Below, in pieces: positions 46,801-59,554 of a DNA stretch of 64,000 bases (positions are counted from its first letter, which is position 1; each line of letters begins with the position of its first letter). The stretch lies in the NCBI RefSeq assembly GCF_001625215.2, contig NC_030387.2:37037606-37101605 (forward strand), in the 5' to 3' direction. The stretch comes from Daucus carota subsp. sativus (taxonomy: Eukaryota; Streptophyta; Magnoliopsida; Apiales; Apiaceae). The position numbers and the translations under genes are program-made. A model generated the notes under the pieces. That model was not told the DNA's origin and did not search any database. It saw only the letters and a program-made list of their open reading frames with translations.

Positions 46801-49800
46801 ATGTATTCATTTTTGTAATTCATGCTTGTGATTAATGTTCGACCACTTCCATAATTTCATTTTATACTCAGCATTTACTCTTCGGTATCTGGATTTTCAT
46901 TTAAATACTTGAAAGTTGAAAGTCTAGTCCTGTTCAAGGCCAAGTTGTCAAATTGTGTTCCCTGACTCGGGTATGGGTGTCGGACACGGGTGTGGATCCC
47001 AGATTCAGGTTCTTAGTTTTAGAATAATTAGGATTCTTGGATATGGATCCGGATTTAGACACGGGTGCTGGGACTTGGCACATAAGCTTAAAGCAAGTAA
47101 ACTTTATATAGACTGAATTATTACACATTCATGTAAATACCGTCTACTATACAATAATAATCACATAAACGTAATTATGTATGTTAATTGTAGCATAAAA
47201 TCAATAACACAACTTAAAAGCAAGTCATTCATGTACCTTTCTCTCTTTAATATAGCTGCACCAAGACCTTGATTTTAATTTTGAACTGGGATCGTACAAG
47301 GTGAAGTGTCAGGTTTTAGTGGAAAGGACCCGACTCGGATTTTATACCCACATATTTTGTTTGCACAAGAGTCTAGCTTCTGTTGCAGCAATAGTGTGAC
47401 CAGTTGCAATTTTGGTTATACCGTAAGATATCATCATTAATTTTCTATTCATTCTGGTGCTTGGCCCTTTTACTCAGCTATCATATATGGTTCTGGAATC
47501 TGGATATTACAAACTATGCTGTATAATTTGTATATTGTTTAGCTATGTCATTTAACATTATCATAATCCACCACCTAAGTTTTTGGAGGTTGCAATGCAA
47601 TCATATATGTAACAAAGAGGGAAAGTAAGAATGTTTACTTTGTAGAGGCATTCCCAAATCATTGGCTTGATTTTGATCTTGTAGTTCTGTATGGTAGATG
47701 CATCAGCTTTGTCACAGTTATTCCATTATAGTAGTTTCCTAGTAAATTTGTTATCTATTGACTTTCTCTATAATTAATCATCCTGTCAAGGTTGTTCCTG
47801 TTGCTTCAATGTTGACCCCTAATCATTTCGAAGCAGAGCAGTTGACTGGTTCCAGGTACTTATTGATACTAAAGGATGAGCTCATTTATGGTTATATATA
47901 AATGGATTTAATCTGTGTTAAGATAGTGAATTCTGCAAGTGATTACTGTGGAGCAATATGATATTATGATAATTTTACATAAGTGTTTTCTCAGGTCAAA
48001 ATAGTTCCACCTACCGAGTACTTCTGCAACTACACATTATAGCTGCAGTAGTCATGTTCTGAAATTTTTATGCACCTAAGTGATGCTATTTGGTCTCATA
48101 TAGAGTTATACCATTACAAGGATAAGATGAAACAAGTGTTTATCTAATTTGCACTTACCAGAAGAATGTATACATCTTTGTACTAAGCAGTATATATCTG
48201 TTGCAGGATCTTGTCTGAACAAGATGGTCGAGAAGCTTGCAACATTCTTCATGCTGCTGGACCATCAAAGGTATTATGTACATTCTTATTATATATGCTC
48301 TCAGCGGAATTTTATTTGCGAGTGTATTGCACTTCTACAGCATTTGAAGAGTTGATAGGTCAAAATTTTGGTATTTGACTTGTATTAGTACTTTGTCCAA
48401 AAAATAATATTAAACTTAAGCTTAACATGACACAAAGAGAAATATTAAACATGATTCTATTCAAGACACTAGTAAAATATAAATCAGCTCTATCATGACC
48501 AGGTCACAACTTCTATACAGACTGTTTTAGGTTTCTTGCAATAGTCTGTGTTACAAGATAATATATTATATATAATAGATCACAGAAACATATTAAGTGT
48601 TTATGCGGGATATCAGAACTGTAAAGATGGTGAAGAAATTTTGTACCTAAAACTATTATATCTGTTTATGCATATAATCTGTAGGACATCATGCATTATG
48701 ACATATGATACTATAATAATTAATGGTGGCACAATCATTAACCGAAGTACTTTATATTAAGAAACTGTTCAGTAGCCCAGACTGTTCTCTAGGCTGTCAT
48801 CCAGTTCGCAGAACACCACCATACACTGAAATTTGATTAATTTAAAGTTATGCAAGAAACTTTATTTTCCTTCATTAAACCAATATCATCAGTCTAGTCG
48901 GTCGATACAAACTTTTAATATTAGGCTATAATCTACACTGTCCATCTTTAAAATCATAGTATTTTCCCCAAAATGTCAAGAATCTACACCCAGTATGTTG
49001 TAGTTTAATTGTACCCCTTAAATTTAGGATGCAACACAAAGTGTCAAAGAGAATGTAGAAGTCTCGCAGAGTAACATCCAATATGCTGGTTTAAATTTGA
49101 ATGCTCGCTGTCAACTTAACTACCAAAGCTATTTGATGTAAATTTTCATGGGATGCACAATGTCTAAAATCTAAAATTTTCTCATGTATAGGTTGTGATA
49201 ACGAGCATGAGTGTAGATGGAAACCTCATCCTCATTGGGAGTCATCAAAAAGAGAAGGTAATTATCCTGAGTTTTAGGCATATAGTGGGTGTTTGTTTCC
49301 CGCTTTTAAGCCGGGCTTCTAGTTTATAAGTTAGAAGCACTTATTTCGTACCGTTTGTGTAAAAAGTCAAGAAGCACTTATAAAAAGCTAGGAATGTTAG
49401 CTTTTGTTTCAGGGATTCTGCTTATTTCTCAAACACTTTAATCACTTATAAGTTTTAACTTGCTTCTAACTTCTACTCTACTTTTTTATTTTAAGCAAGA
49501 AGCACTTATTTTAAGCTCACCCAAACGGCCCCTAGTTTTCTTTCTTCTTCTTTTTCTTTCTTGCATACTAAATGCTTCTGCTAAAAAAAGTTTGGTCACT
49601 TGGCTTTAGTATTGATCCTTTTCGTGTTATGTGGGGGAACAATCACTTTGTTATATCAGCAAAAATCAATTGTTCCTGCTTTGATTGGCCTGCATTATCT
49701 TTTTCCTGCAACTTCTGTTCATTTTACTCCCCTTGCCCTAGAAAGGCAAAAAGAATGCTTTTATTGAATTTTTTGGTCAAATTGACCAATTTTTTACTTC

Positions 49801-52340
49801 AATTTACAAGAGCTTTTTTATATTTTAACACCCGGACTATGCAGTTTTGTAATTTTGTAGTAGATTAATTTTGTAACAACTGTGCTTTAAGCCATTTTCG
49901 ACCTTAAGCTAACAAATGTCTGTTTTTGTAATAAGCCAAAACTCGGCTTAACGTCAGAAATAATCCAGAAACTGACTTAAAGCCAGAAGTTAGTTTGAGG
50001 TCCTTTTATAGTGACCTAATTTTTTTGATCCTTTTTTTTTGATAAAAAGTACCCATAAATCATAAGTTACCCATAAATCATTTTTATTTTTATTACCCAA
50101 ATTGGCATTTTAAGCTCCTAGCCTATTACATTAAGTCATGTTAAGTCATTAGTCACAGTTTTAAGCTCAACCAGACGGCCTCTAAATGTAATGACTTATA
50201 ATGCCTATTCTTTGTTTTGATTCAACGGAATGTTATTAATAAATTACCAGCATTATGATCCAAATATGTTATTGTTTTTGTTAATTATTCTTACATATTA
50301 ACTGTAATATTGTAGGGTCAAACTCCAGAGCAGTTCAAAATTCTGATACCCAAAATACATGCATATTTCACGGTATGTTTATATTGTTAGAATCCTGCTT
50401 TTCTTGGTGTTGTATTATTTTACATGGTCTCAAAGATTATGTAGAATCCCTTCTTGACTTGAGTTGGTATCAGATTCTAATCATGCATTTTAAATTGTTA
50501 TCTCTATGCCTTTTTCTTTTCGAGTGCCCATCAACAAGTGATTTAAATTGTATAAAATTGATCTGTTTTACATTTACGGTAGTAAATTGGGTTTAATATC
50601 GAAGTGGCCATTGTTCTCGTTAAAATATCTCACCTAGCTACCGATCCTCATGTGGACTCATTTTTCACACTCAAATCTGTGTAAATATCACTACTTTAAA
50701 TTAAGAAAAAGTAAGAAGAAAACTTAACATAATTCTAGTCACAAGGTGAAGTGTACTACATTCGATTCATATAATAATGATAAATTACAATTGTACACAG
50801 AGGCACGTTAAAACCCATATATGAACATAGATAATATGTTTATTTTTGAAAATTTTTCTTGACACCTTCAACCCTAATTTGATCTTGTACTTGATTTAAT
50901 GAACATTAAACCAAATATCCCGAATTGCCTATATCTAAAAAAAATCCCCAATTCTGTTGATTAGTTTCCAAAATTTAACAAGAGTGAAATGTATAGTGAT
51001 CTGAGTGCTTTGAATGAGTTCCCATGGAGATCGGGTGGCTAGGTGAGGTAATTTTGACAGGAATGAAGACCGCTCTGATATGAAACCCACTGTAGAATAT
51101 GTTACACAGAATGACAGGTAAAGGATGTACTATTGAAATTCTTTTAGAGCCCCATATATTTGCATGTCCTTCCGTTTGAAGCAAAAAACCACTTCTAAAA
51201 TTATAAAAAGTAATATGGTGTTGATGAAAATTACTAGCCAGTTCACTTATGATTTCCCCAACCGAGAAATAATGCACTTAAATACTACTCCCTATGTCCT
51301 AGGTTCTTTACATGGGGACAGACGGCTTGACAGACATTTTAAGACTCCTATAAAGTATAGTTTCATAAATTATTTTAAATTTTTTTTTTTCCTTCTGGTT
51401 TAAATTTTTATACAAAAATAGAAAATTGAAAATAAGTGTTGAAACTATATTTTATATACACCTTAAAATGTGTATGTGTGCCAAGCAGTGCAAATAACCG
51501 TAAAGAAATGAGAGAGACGGAGGGGCAATTTTTATGGGCATTCTGTAATATGCTATCATAAATGTAGAATGTATAAGTATTTTTCTTGAGCATAAATATG
51601 TTGCTCTTAAGATCTTCTTAGTAAGCATCACCTAATAAAGGTATGTACATTTTTGCAGGGAACAGGAGATCTAACAACTGCATTATTACTTGGTTGGAGC
51701 AATGTAATGAAATTAATAATTTGGTCATCAGACGAATATTAAGTTATCATCCTAAATATCTTGACCCTAAATATCTTGACCAACCAGATCTTTCTTTTTG
51801 TACAGAAATATCCTGATAATCTTGACAAAGCAGCAGAGCTTGCTGTATCAAGCGTGCAGGTAATTTTTTGTCCGAGTTACATTATTCTGTATGAAGGACT
51901 TAGCTTCAGCAATAGTTTGGTCATAACTCCAAATTTGGATGCTATAACCGAACCAACTCCTGTTCCAAATAACAACACACACACACACACTGCCACTATC
52001 TTCAGATTACTCGATTGTAAATTGTGACACGTTACATGTTACAGTTGTGTAATTTTTGGAAGAGTGGTGGGATTTCGAGTCTAGATCTGCTATCTTTTAC
52101 CTGTTAGGCATGATACAAATGTCTATCTTATATGAAATCTTTCCATTAAGATCTTATTGCTATAAATGTTGACAACCGGCATTGTTCTATATTTCTCAGT
52201 CACTCCTAGCCAGGACTTTAGATGATTACAGAAGAGTTGGATATGATCCGCAGTCAAGCAGTTTGGAAATTCGGCTGATCCAGAGTCAGGATGACATTCG
52301 CAGCCCAGAAGTTAAATACAAAGCTGAGAGATACAGCTGA
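43816..52340 (+). CDS. SOS4: Pyridoxal kinase (PDXK, SOS4 type)
   Basis: Twelve exons: 43816-43899, 45314-45407, 45548-45652, 45889-45972, 46529-46602, 47791-47855, 48207-48270, 49192-49257, 50316-50372, 51659-51703, 51806-51859 and 52200-52340. They join without a break into 310 residues, matching the Arabidopsis protein's length. It phosphorylates pyridoxal, pyridoxine and pyridoxamine with ATP in the vitamin B6 salvage pathway. Seen here: [16 protein letters not shown] at the N-terminus, [40 protein letters not shown], and [13 protein letters not shown] (about 232-244), whose aspartate 235 is the catalytic base of the ribokinase fold. It ends KAERYS. In Arabidopsis, loss of SOS4 gives salt sensitivity. 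Introns 1, 2 and 3 start with GC, not GT. An in-frame ATG at 43702 would add 38 basic residues. Confidence 0.97.
46950..47345. other. Repeat-like patch in pyridoxal kinase intron 5
   Basis: GC-richer words such as GTGTCGGACACGGGTG near 46978 and GGACCCGACTCGG near 47326 stand out against AT-rich intron sequence and resemble plant MITE termini. Clear inverted ends or a duplication were not established. Confidence 0.35.
49286..49534. mobile_element. MITE-like element in pyridoxal kinase intron 8
   Basis: The left end carries GGGTGTTTGTTTCCC and the right end AACGGCCCC, in an arrangement where AGAAGCACTTAT-type words recur in both halves. The 49890-50190 stretch has a similar decayed right end (GCTCAACCAGACGGCC). 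The target duplication was not settled, so the superfamily is open. Confidence 0.5.
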
Positions 52341-54423
52341 AAAGTTTTAGCATAGGCTACAGAACTATCTTTTGCTGCTGATCTCACACAGAAAGCAGCT
52401 TTTTTATCTGGGTGGGATAATAACCTACTCAATTTGTAAACTCTTAAATCCATTACTCATCCATAATTATACAGTAGTCTTGTTTGTGAATTGCAAAGAC
52501 TTACAAAATCAATACAAATACCAACATTATTTGAAGTTCAGATTTTATCTGGCAACTTCTGAATTCTTCTTAGGTAAGTTTCATAAATATCCAAAACTTG
52601 CCATCAAAGATGGACAAGTAATCTAAAACCGTGTTAAACCGAAAGAATAAACATTGTTTGTTTAAAATAACAATTAAATTTTATTAATATTTTATTTCTT
52701 TGAATTTTAACTTGTGTTGCATTGCTGGTGATGTGCGAGCTGTTCACATTAATTAAACAATTTAAAAGTGAAAAGAAGTAATGCATATTTCTCAGAATGG
52801 ACTATGGAGGGGTCATTTCAAATTGTTTAGCTTTACTGGATATTTATCGGAGCGGATTAGTTGGCTGGGCCAGTTTTCGAGATTAACATAAGTTAAACAA
52901 AGAAAAAGGTCATTAGAAAATCATTATCTTCTCAATTAAACAACTCCTCCGAACATCGGGAAGACTGCCGAAAGCAGAAATTGATGGTCCAAACTCCACA
53001 TATCATTTTCTATTCCCTACATGGATTATATATTTTCAGTTCTACACACAAGAAAGCACACCAACCCTTACAAAAAAAATGCAAACTTATCCATATTCAT
53101 ATTCCTATTTTTTATTATTTGACGTTTTTATTTTTGGCACACACTTTTAAATCCTTGACAGGGTAGTTTAAGATATTATTTTTTATTTTTTAAATTTTTT
53201 TTTCTGAATAAAAATATATAATCAAAATTTTAACTCAAAAAAATCAATCAAAAATAATATTTTTAACTATCCGGTCAAAGCACTTAAAAGTGTGTGCCAA
53301 AAGTCAAAACGTCAAATAATAGAAAACAGAGGGAATATTTTATTTTAGAAACGATCGAAATGAAAAATGAGATCCAACACCGGTCGAAACAAGTTGCCTT
53401 TCAGATTATGACAGTTATAACTTATAAATGAGACTGTATATATTGGTTCACCGTATTTTCGATTTTTTTTAATAATTTTGATATTTTTGGAAAAAGGTCT
53501 AAATCTTATTTATCCAAAGAGATAATAATATTAAAAAAAAACAGCAATTATATAATAGCATAAACTTATAATTTTGTTTATTAAAATTTAGGTTTCACAG
53601 ACTAATAATTTGAATTCCTCGTATCAATATTTTAGTCAGAGATTCGGAATATTGTTGTACCGGAAAATCTATGACGGTATTTTGAATTGAGATGTTATTT
53701 TAATGAAACGGTTTTCTTTCGGCTTCAAGTGATGGAAGTTGGGGCCTAAAGACACCAAAATCATGCTTAACTTTGTGATAAAAATATGCCATGTTGTCAA
53801 CCATGCGCGTATGTTACGATTAACATCAACATCTCAATTTTTATATGATTTGTAATTCCATCAACACCAATGTCCGATCGGAGTATCTTGAAATTTTTAT
53901 CTAAAAATTTATATGATATATTAAAAATAAAATTTATAAATATTGTATATTAGGTTCACTATTCTAGTCGTATAAAGTATTTATCTATAATTATAGTCAA
54001 TCTCTTCATAATTACTCCTTCCATCTCATATTATGTGTTTTGTTTTGACTATTGAAGAGTCAAATTGACTAGATTTTAACCGCAAATTATATGTGTAGTA
54101 AGATTTCCAATCATCTATTCTAATATGAAAATAATATATTTTAATTATAACAATGTGAAACAAATAATATACCATATTTAGAATATGATCAACCAATATA
54201 GTTTTTCTCAAAAAACAATAAATCAATATAGCTAATAATACTCTCGGAGCATAATATCTTACAAGCTAATTCATAACTTAGCCAATTACTTTTAATAAGC
54301 ATTTTATATAATAATTATATTATTACACATAATTTGTTTAATCTACTGGCCACTGGGTTATAATATGTTAGTGATTAATAATTAGTCTCTTAGTTAATTA
54401 ATATAATAAGCAGCGTTGGTTTA
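52341..54423. other. Intergenic after pyridoxal kinase
   Basis: The pyridoxal kinase 3' UTR, then AT-rich DNA. About 54017-54262 is bounded by TACTCCTTCCATCTCAT on the left and CTCTCGGAGCATAATA on the right, which is suggestive of a Stowaway-like MITE, but the ends match poorly. No gene is supported. Confidence 0.4.
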
Positions 54424-54866
54424 ATTTGTTGAAATTGTCCCCTTAGCGAGGGATCGCTTATAATATTAGAAATCCAAACCGGTTGTCACTATCTTCTAAA
54501 GTGCTCATTTTTATTTGCAAAATTTCTAAAGCTCTTGTTTAATTATACGGCCGGAGTATTTGTGTGATAATATTATAAATTTACGGCTACAACGTCACTC
54601 CATTAAACTCGTAAAGCCAGAATTCACGCCTGATATATGTTCTTAATTAATAAATATACAAAATGAAAAAGAGACTCCTTAGGATAAGCGTCTTTCTAAT
54701 ATGTGCCGATCCATAACAACAATATATTTTGATTACGCGAAAAGACTTGGTAAAAAGTTTTATGCACATGAAATGTTATTATTATCAATAAGATTAAAAT
54801 TGATAAAAACCCGTCGTCTAGCAAAAAATAGTTACTTCCTCTATCCCAATTTAGAATGAGCCATTT
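54424..54866. repeat. 443-bp direct repeat, copy A
   Basis: Base for base the same, as far as I can read, as 55745-56187, at an offset of 1321. It runs from ATTTGTTGAAATTGTCC to AATGAGCCATTT and ends exactly where a CACTA terminus begins (54867). Its last about 32 bases are the left end of the Stowaway MITE that is complete in copy B. Confidence 0.92.
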
Positions 54867-55744
54867 CACTACGCCATATATGGCCTACGACAACATCAAA
54901 AAAATGATGCCATAACCCCAAAATATGTTGCCATAGCCCGAAAAAGGGCTATTGCAACATAAAATTTAAGTTGCACTTTTGCATGCTGCCTTAGGCTTCT
55001 ATTGCAACATTTAGGTAAGCTACTGCAACACGGCTTTTTATGTTACAATAAACGTGCTATTGCAACATCTGACGACCCTATAGGAACAAATATATTATGT
55101 TACATTAGACCTTTTGATTTTAAAAAAATAGTGGGACCCACATGTGGGTCCCTCTTGTAAGTCCCATTTTTAGGGTCCACGTGGATCCCACATGTGAGCC
55201 CAAAGTGCCACGTGTCGCCTACTGACTGCCATGTGTCAGTCCCATAGCAACATATATGAGTATGTACTATTGCAACATTAAATATAACTTTCAAACATTT
55301 TACTACAGCAGCTGCCCCATTTTATTAATCGAAAGCAACATTATTTACCGAAAGGAGTTGAAAATATACACTTTAAATGTTAAACATCTCAATAAACTAT
55401 TCTTTGATACAAACAAAAGTAACTACCAAATGGAATCAAATCAAAGCAGCTACCAAATCAGTTTATCGCCTCACAACTTTAGTCACTCACAACTTTGCAC
55501 AACACTTCATTTTTCTTTCAATAAACAAAATATCTTCACTCTTCCACTAACAGCTGAAGAATAAGTGGCACCTTGAATGTAACCATGTCCAAAACTTCTG
55601 GATTTCTGAAGAGATATGAAACCTGAAATGCCATATTTAAGTGATATGTGTTATGAACATAATCATACAAATCTAATCGTTAAGACAAAGATAGAAATAT
55701 AAACAAACGCCAGATGCCTTGTAGAGATATAAACAAATGAAACT
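54867..55744 (+). mobile_element. Truncated CACTA-type element end
   Basis: Begins CACTACGCCATATATGG, a CACTA terminal sequence, and contains repeated TATTGCAACAT subterminal words over the next about 220 bp (and again near 55260). No matching right end exists; the sequence passes straight into the second copy of the 443-bp repeat at 55745. Inside, at 55536-55622, a minus-strand exon-like stretch is present. Confidence 0.65.
55536..55622 (-). pseudogene. Exon-like fragment, possible captured host exon
   Basis: Read on the minus strand after an ATTTCAG acceptor (ending at 55623), 28 codons read openly to TGA. The sequence has ordinary protein character: VSYLFRNPEVLDMV, then TFKVPLILQLL, ending EE. 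I do not recognise the family. A single terminal exon inside a CACTA fragment suggests captured host DNA. It could also be a chance frame. Confidence 0.4.
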
Positions 55745-56187
55745 ATTTGTTGAAATTGTCCCCTTAGCGAGGGATCGCTTATAATATTAGAAATCCAAAC
55801 CGGTTGTCACTATCTTCTAAAGTGCTCATTTTTATTTGCAAAATTTCTAAAGCTCTTGTTTAATTATACGGCCGGAGTATTTGTGTGATAATATTATAAA
55901 TTTACGGCTACAACGTCACTCCATTAAACTCGTAAAGCCAGAATTCACGCCTGATATATGTTCTTAATTAATAAATATACAAAATGAAAAAGAGACTCCT
56001 TAGGATAAGCGTCTTTCTAATATGTGCCGATCCATAACAACAATATATTTTGATTACGCGAAAAGACTTGGTAAAAAGTTTTATGCACATGAAATGTTAT
56101 TATTATCAATAAGATTAAAATTGATAAAAACCCGTCGTCTAGCAAAAAATAGTTACTTCCTCTATCCCAATTTAGAATGAGCCATTT
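55745..56187. repeat. 443-bp direct repeat, copy B
   Basis: Second copy of 54424-54866. Here the sequence continues past AATGAGCCATTT into GCTCATTTCACAC, giving the complete Stowaway-like MITE, so copy B probably shows the undisturbed right flank. Confidence 0.92.
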
Positions 56188-56334
56188 GCTCATTTCACAC
56201 ATGTTAAGGAGTATTAAATGATTCTTCTTTTTTCATCTAAATTATTGATAAATGTGTATTGAAAAGAGAGAGGCTCAATTATTTTGGGATAATTTTTTTT
56301 GTCAAAAGGGTCATCTAATTTGGGATGGAGAGAG
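56156..56334. mobile_element. Stowaway-like MITE
   Basis: The ends CTTCCTCTATCCCAATTTA on the left and CTCTCTCCATCCCAAATTA on the right (in reverse complement) are inverted, with TA at both flanks (56154-56155 and 56335-56336), as for Tc1/Mariner MITEs. It is about 179 bp long and non-coding. In copy A of the 443-bp repeat this MITE is cut by the CACTA end. Confidence 0.75.
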
Positions 56335-56336
56335 TA

Positions 56337-56750
56337 TTAGTGTGTAGATTTGAAAATCCGTGTTACAAACATGACGAAACATATGGTTGTTTGAGTGATT
56401 GAAGTGTACGAGCCTCCTCAATATGATCCCATGATGATAACATGATCACTAGATTGTTCATTATTATGGGAGACAAGAACCTGATTCTACCACCAAAGAA
56501 GACTGTCCCGACCATGCACAATTCTCAATGTATATGTATATGCTGAACTGACCTCTTCTCCAGCAGTGCTTCCCATCATTGTTACCTTTACGCTCTTCAA
56601 CAAAGAGCCTTTGGTAGCCTCATGAGGTTTTCAACATCATTTTTTTATTTTAGCGTTCGTTTCAATTGGAAGGATCGAATCTCCATCTTTGTATCGCTAG
56701 ATGTTTGTACGGATGTGATTGGCTGAGTGGAGACGAGGTGGAGCCCAGAT
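56337..56750. other. Flank between MITE and second CACTA element
   Basis: No gene, RNA or repeat was recognised. The left terminus of the second CACTA element should lie near its right end, but no CACTA motif was found. Confidence 0.4.
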
Positions 56751-57500
56751 TATTTCCGACCGATTTTGGCGGTCGGAAATGGCCTGCTTTGTTTCCGACC
56801 GAATTGAAGCTCGGGCGGTCGGTTTTGACTTCTTAAAAAAACAATAAATTCTATTCGACTAAGTAAACTATTTAAAAAAAACTAAAAACATTGTACATCC
56901 GGAAAACCGACCACATTCAATATATTTCCGACCAAACTCATAATTTTAACACAGAAAACCGACCACATGCAACACATTTCCGACCAAACTCATAATTTTA
57001 ACACGGAAAACCGACCAAATTTAACTCATTTCCGACCACAAACTCAAGTGCAGAAAACCGACCATTTCGTTCTGTCATTTCTGACCGATTTAAAACCCTG
57101 GCGGTCGGTTTTGACTTGTGAGAAAAACAACAAAAATTATTCGGCCAGGTAAACTTCTAAAAAAAATTTTAAAAAAATTGAAACTAGCTTTTAGTAAATT
57201 AATAAATTAATAAAAAATTATTCATCACTTAAAATTTGATTTTTAATTTTTTTATTTCCATAACAAAGTATAAATACTAACTAACTGATTTTAAATTAAT
57301 TATTCAAACAACAGAAAAATGTAGAATCTTTGTGATATGGTCTAATTTAAGGTACTAATCATGATAGCAAAAGAAGAAAAATATAAAAAAATTATAAAGA
57401 CACTATTATGTTACGAATCATGCATTGCATTGAATGTCGGAGTTCAGGGTTTGGATTTTATCAGAAGTTATCCTAGGGTGTATACTTTCGAAATATCAAT

Positions 57501-58045
57501 TTGTTTTTTAGGCGATCCAACCGTACGGATCGTATATTAAGTAGTCATAGTAGTTGTATACCAAAAATCAAATCAATAGAATTTTATCCGTTGAGATATT
57601 ATAACGAAAATATTATGTTATACTTTAATATAGACGTAGGGTTATTTTTTTACAAAAAAATAAATTTGTTTTTTAGGCGATCCAACCGAACGGATCGTAA
57701 ATTAAGTACTCATTGTAGTTATATACCAAAAATCAAGTCAATGGGATTTAATCTGTTGAGATATTATAGCGAAAATGTTATGTTATTCTTAAATATGAAT
57801 GTAGGGTTATTTTCTTTACAAAAAAATAAATTTGTTTTTTAGGCGATCCAACCGTACGGATCGTAAATTGAGTACTCATTGTAGTTATATACAAAAAATC
57901 AAGTCAATAGGATTTTATTGTTTTACATATTATTGCGAAAATATTAGGTTACGATACTTAAGTATTGACGGAGGGTTATTTTTAAAAAAATAAATAAATA
58001 ACTTATATAAATAATCCAACCGTACGGATATAAATATAATTACTC
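57501..58045 (+). repeat. 165-bp tandem repeat, three and a part copies
   Basis: Units start at 57501, 57666 and 57832, with a degenerate fourth from about 57998. Each begins TTGTTTTTTAGGCGATCCAA, followed by an inverted CGATCC/GGATCG pair around a CCGTACGG palindrome (changed to CCGAACGG in unit 2). Changes between units are moderate. Apparent reading frames through it are artefacts of the period. Confidence 0.88.
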
Positions 58046-58183
58046 ATTTTATATTGGTCCTTAAAATCAATAATTTTGAACATTAGTTGAAGGAATATTA
58101 TAATAAAAAATTGATTTTCTAGTTACTTAATTTTGTAAAATAGATGTAGGTTTATATTTAAGTTCCTTTAATTTTATAACAAT

Positions 58184-58254
58184 GTTGTAGTTGGTCTGGT
58201 GGTTGAACACTTTACCTCGTAAGGCTGAGGTTGTGTGTTCGATACCCGAGATGT
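58184..58254 (+). other. tRNA-like / SINE-head sequence
   Basis: TAGTTGGTCTGGTGG resembles an internal A box, and GTGTTCGATACCC, about 40 bp later, resembles a B box. ACCTC and GAGGT could pair as an anticodon stem, but the T stem does not pair, so it is not a working tRNA. It may be the head of a tRNA-derived SINE; a T-rich stretch follows it. Confidence 0.35.
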
Positions 58255-58550
58255 GTCTTTTTTTTCAACACCTTTTATACTTTCCCGGGTTCACTTTTGG
58301 AAGAAGTTAAAACACGCGCTCTCTGAAAACGCAGCGTTTCACTCCTTGCACGACGTCGTTTTCTCAATTTTCAGCATTATCTCAATCACAACGTTCATCT
58401 CTCTCAACTCTCCCATAACTCTCTCCCTTGTACGTGCTTTTGATCTCTCCTGCTCTCTCTCAACACTCTCTCGAATCTCTCTCTCTGTAAGTGCTTCTCT
58501 CCCTCTCTCGATTCTCCGTCTCTCTATCTCCGTCTCTCTATCTCCGTCTC

Positions 58551-58664
58551 CCTCTCTCTCTCTCTCTCTCTCCCTCTCTCTCCCCCTCCCTCTCTCTCCC
58601 TCTCTCTCCCTCTCCCTCTCTCTCCCTCTCCCTCTCTCTCTCCCTTTCTCGCTCTCTCTCTCTG
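58551..58664 (+). repeat. CT-rich microsatellite in CACTA element
   Basis: Imperfect (CT)n with CCCT interruptions between the tRNA-like sequence and the internal gene. It may be the 5' leader of that gene, like the CT tracts before host genes. Confidence 0.85.
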
Positions 58665-59554
58665 TACTATGCTCATTTTAGGGTTTTATATCTCTCTGTA
58701 TATCATCAGTTAGGGTTTTGATTTTTTATGTCTCAAATTTGTTCAAAGCTGCTTTAATGTGGTTTATATATGTTTATATGTCCTTTAATCCAGCTCTATT
58801 TTAGTTGTCTTAGTTGTTTGATCTGTTTTATGAGATTTTGTGTAAATTAGTTTGTGTTTCTGTTTTTGTTTGTGTAAAGTATAGCAAATTAGTTTGTTTT
58901 TGTGTTTGTAAAATGCCTATGCATGGATTTTCTGGGTGTATCAGTTAGGGTTTAGATTTTCTGGGTGTATCAGTTAGGATTTAGTTTGTGTTGGTGCAGA
59001 GGGCATTTGGGTATGGGTTGCATATATATAGTTGAGAGTTGTTTTATGCTCTTGCAAGTTGCTCGTAAACCAGTTTCAGAATATACATTTCACTTCTGTC
59101 TCGAGTCTATTGTCCTCCTGAGTATCTCGCATATTTGTTTACACGTTTTATAGGACAAGACAGTGTTATGATCCTCATAAAGGACTCTCTGTTTTGGTAA
59201 CTTCGGACATTGGTAGGATAGCGTTAGTCTCGACTCTCTCTTGAACCATATGATTCAGCTTCATTTATTTTCCTCATAAGCGTATAGTATGAATCAATAA
59301 ATATGCTGCATTTTACACTGAACAGAATTACAGACATAGGATTTCTTAAAAGGATTAGTATATTCCATCTTTGACTATTTCAGTTCTGCCCAGATGTATA
59401 ACTGTGGCACTAGCACTCAGTATTGTTTCATTGTTTGAAGGTATGATTATAAGCTGGTATACTTGTTCTTCTGCATTATATAAATGATATCATATGGATG
59501 TGTTTCATTTTGTGAGCGCAGTTATTACATTTCAAGTCTTATAGTTAACCGTAG

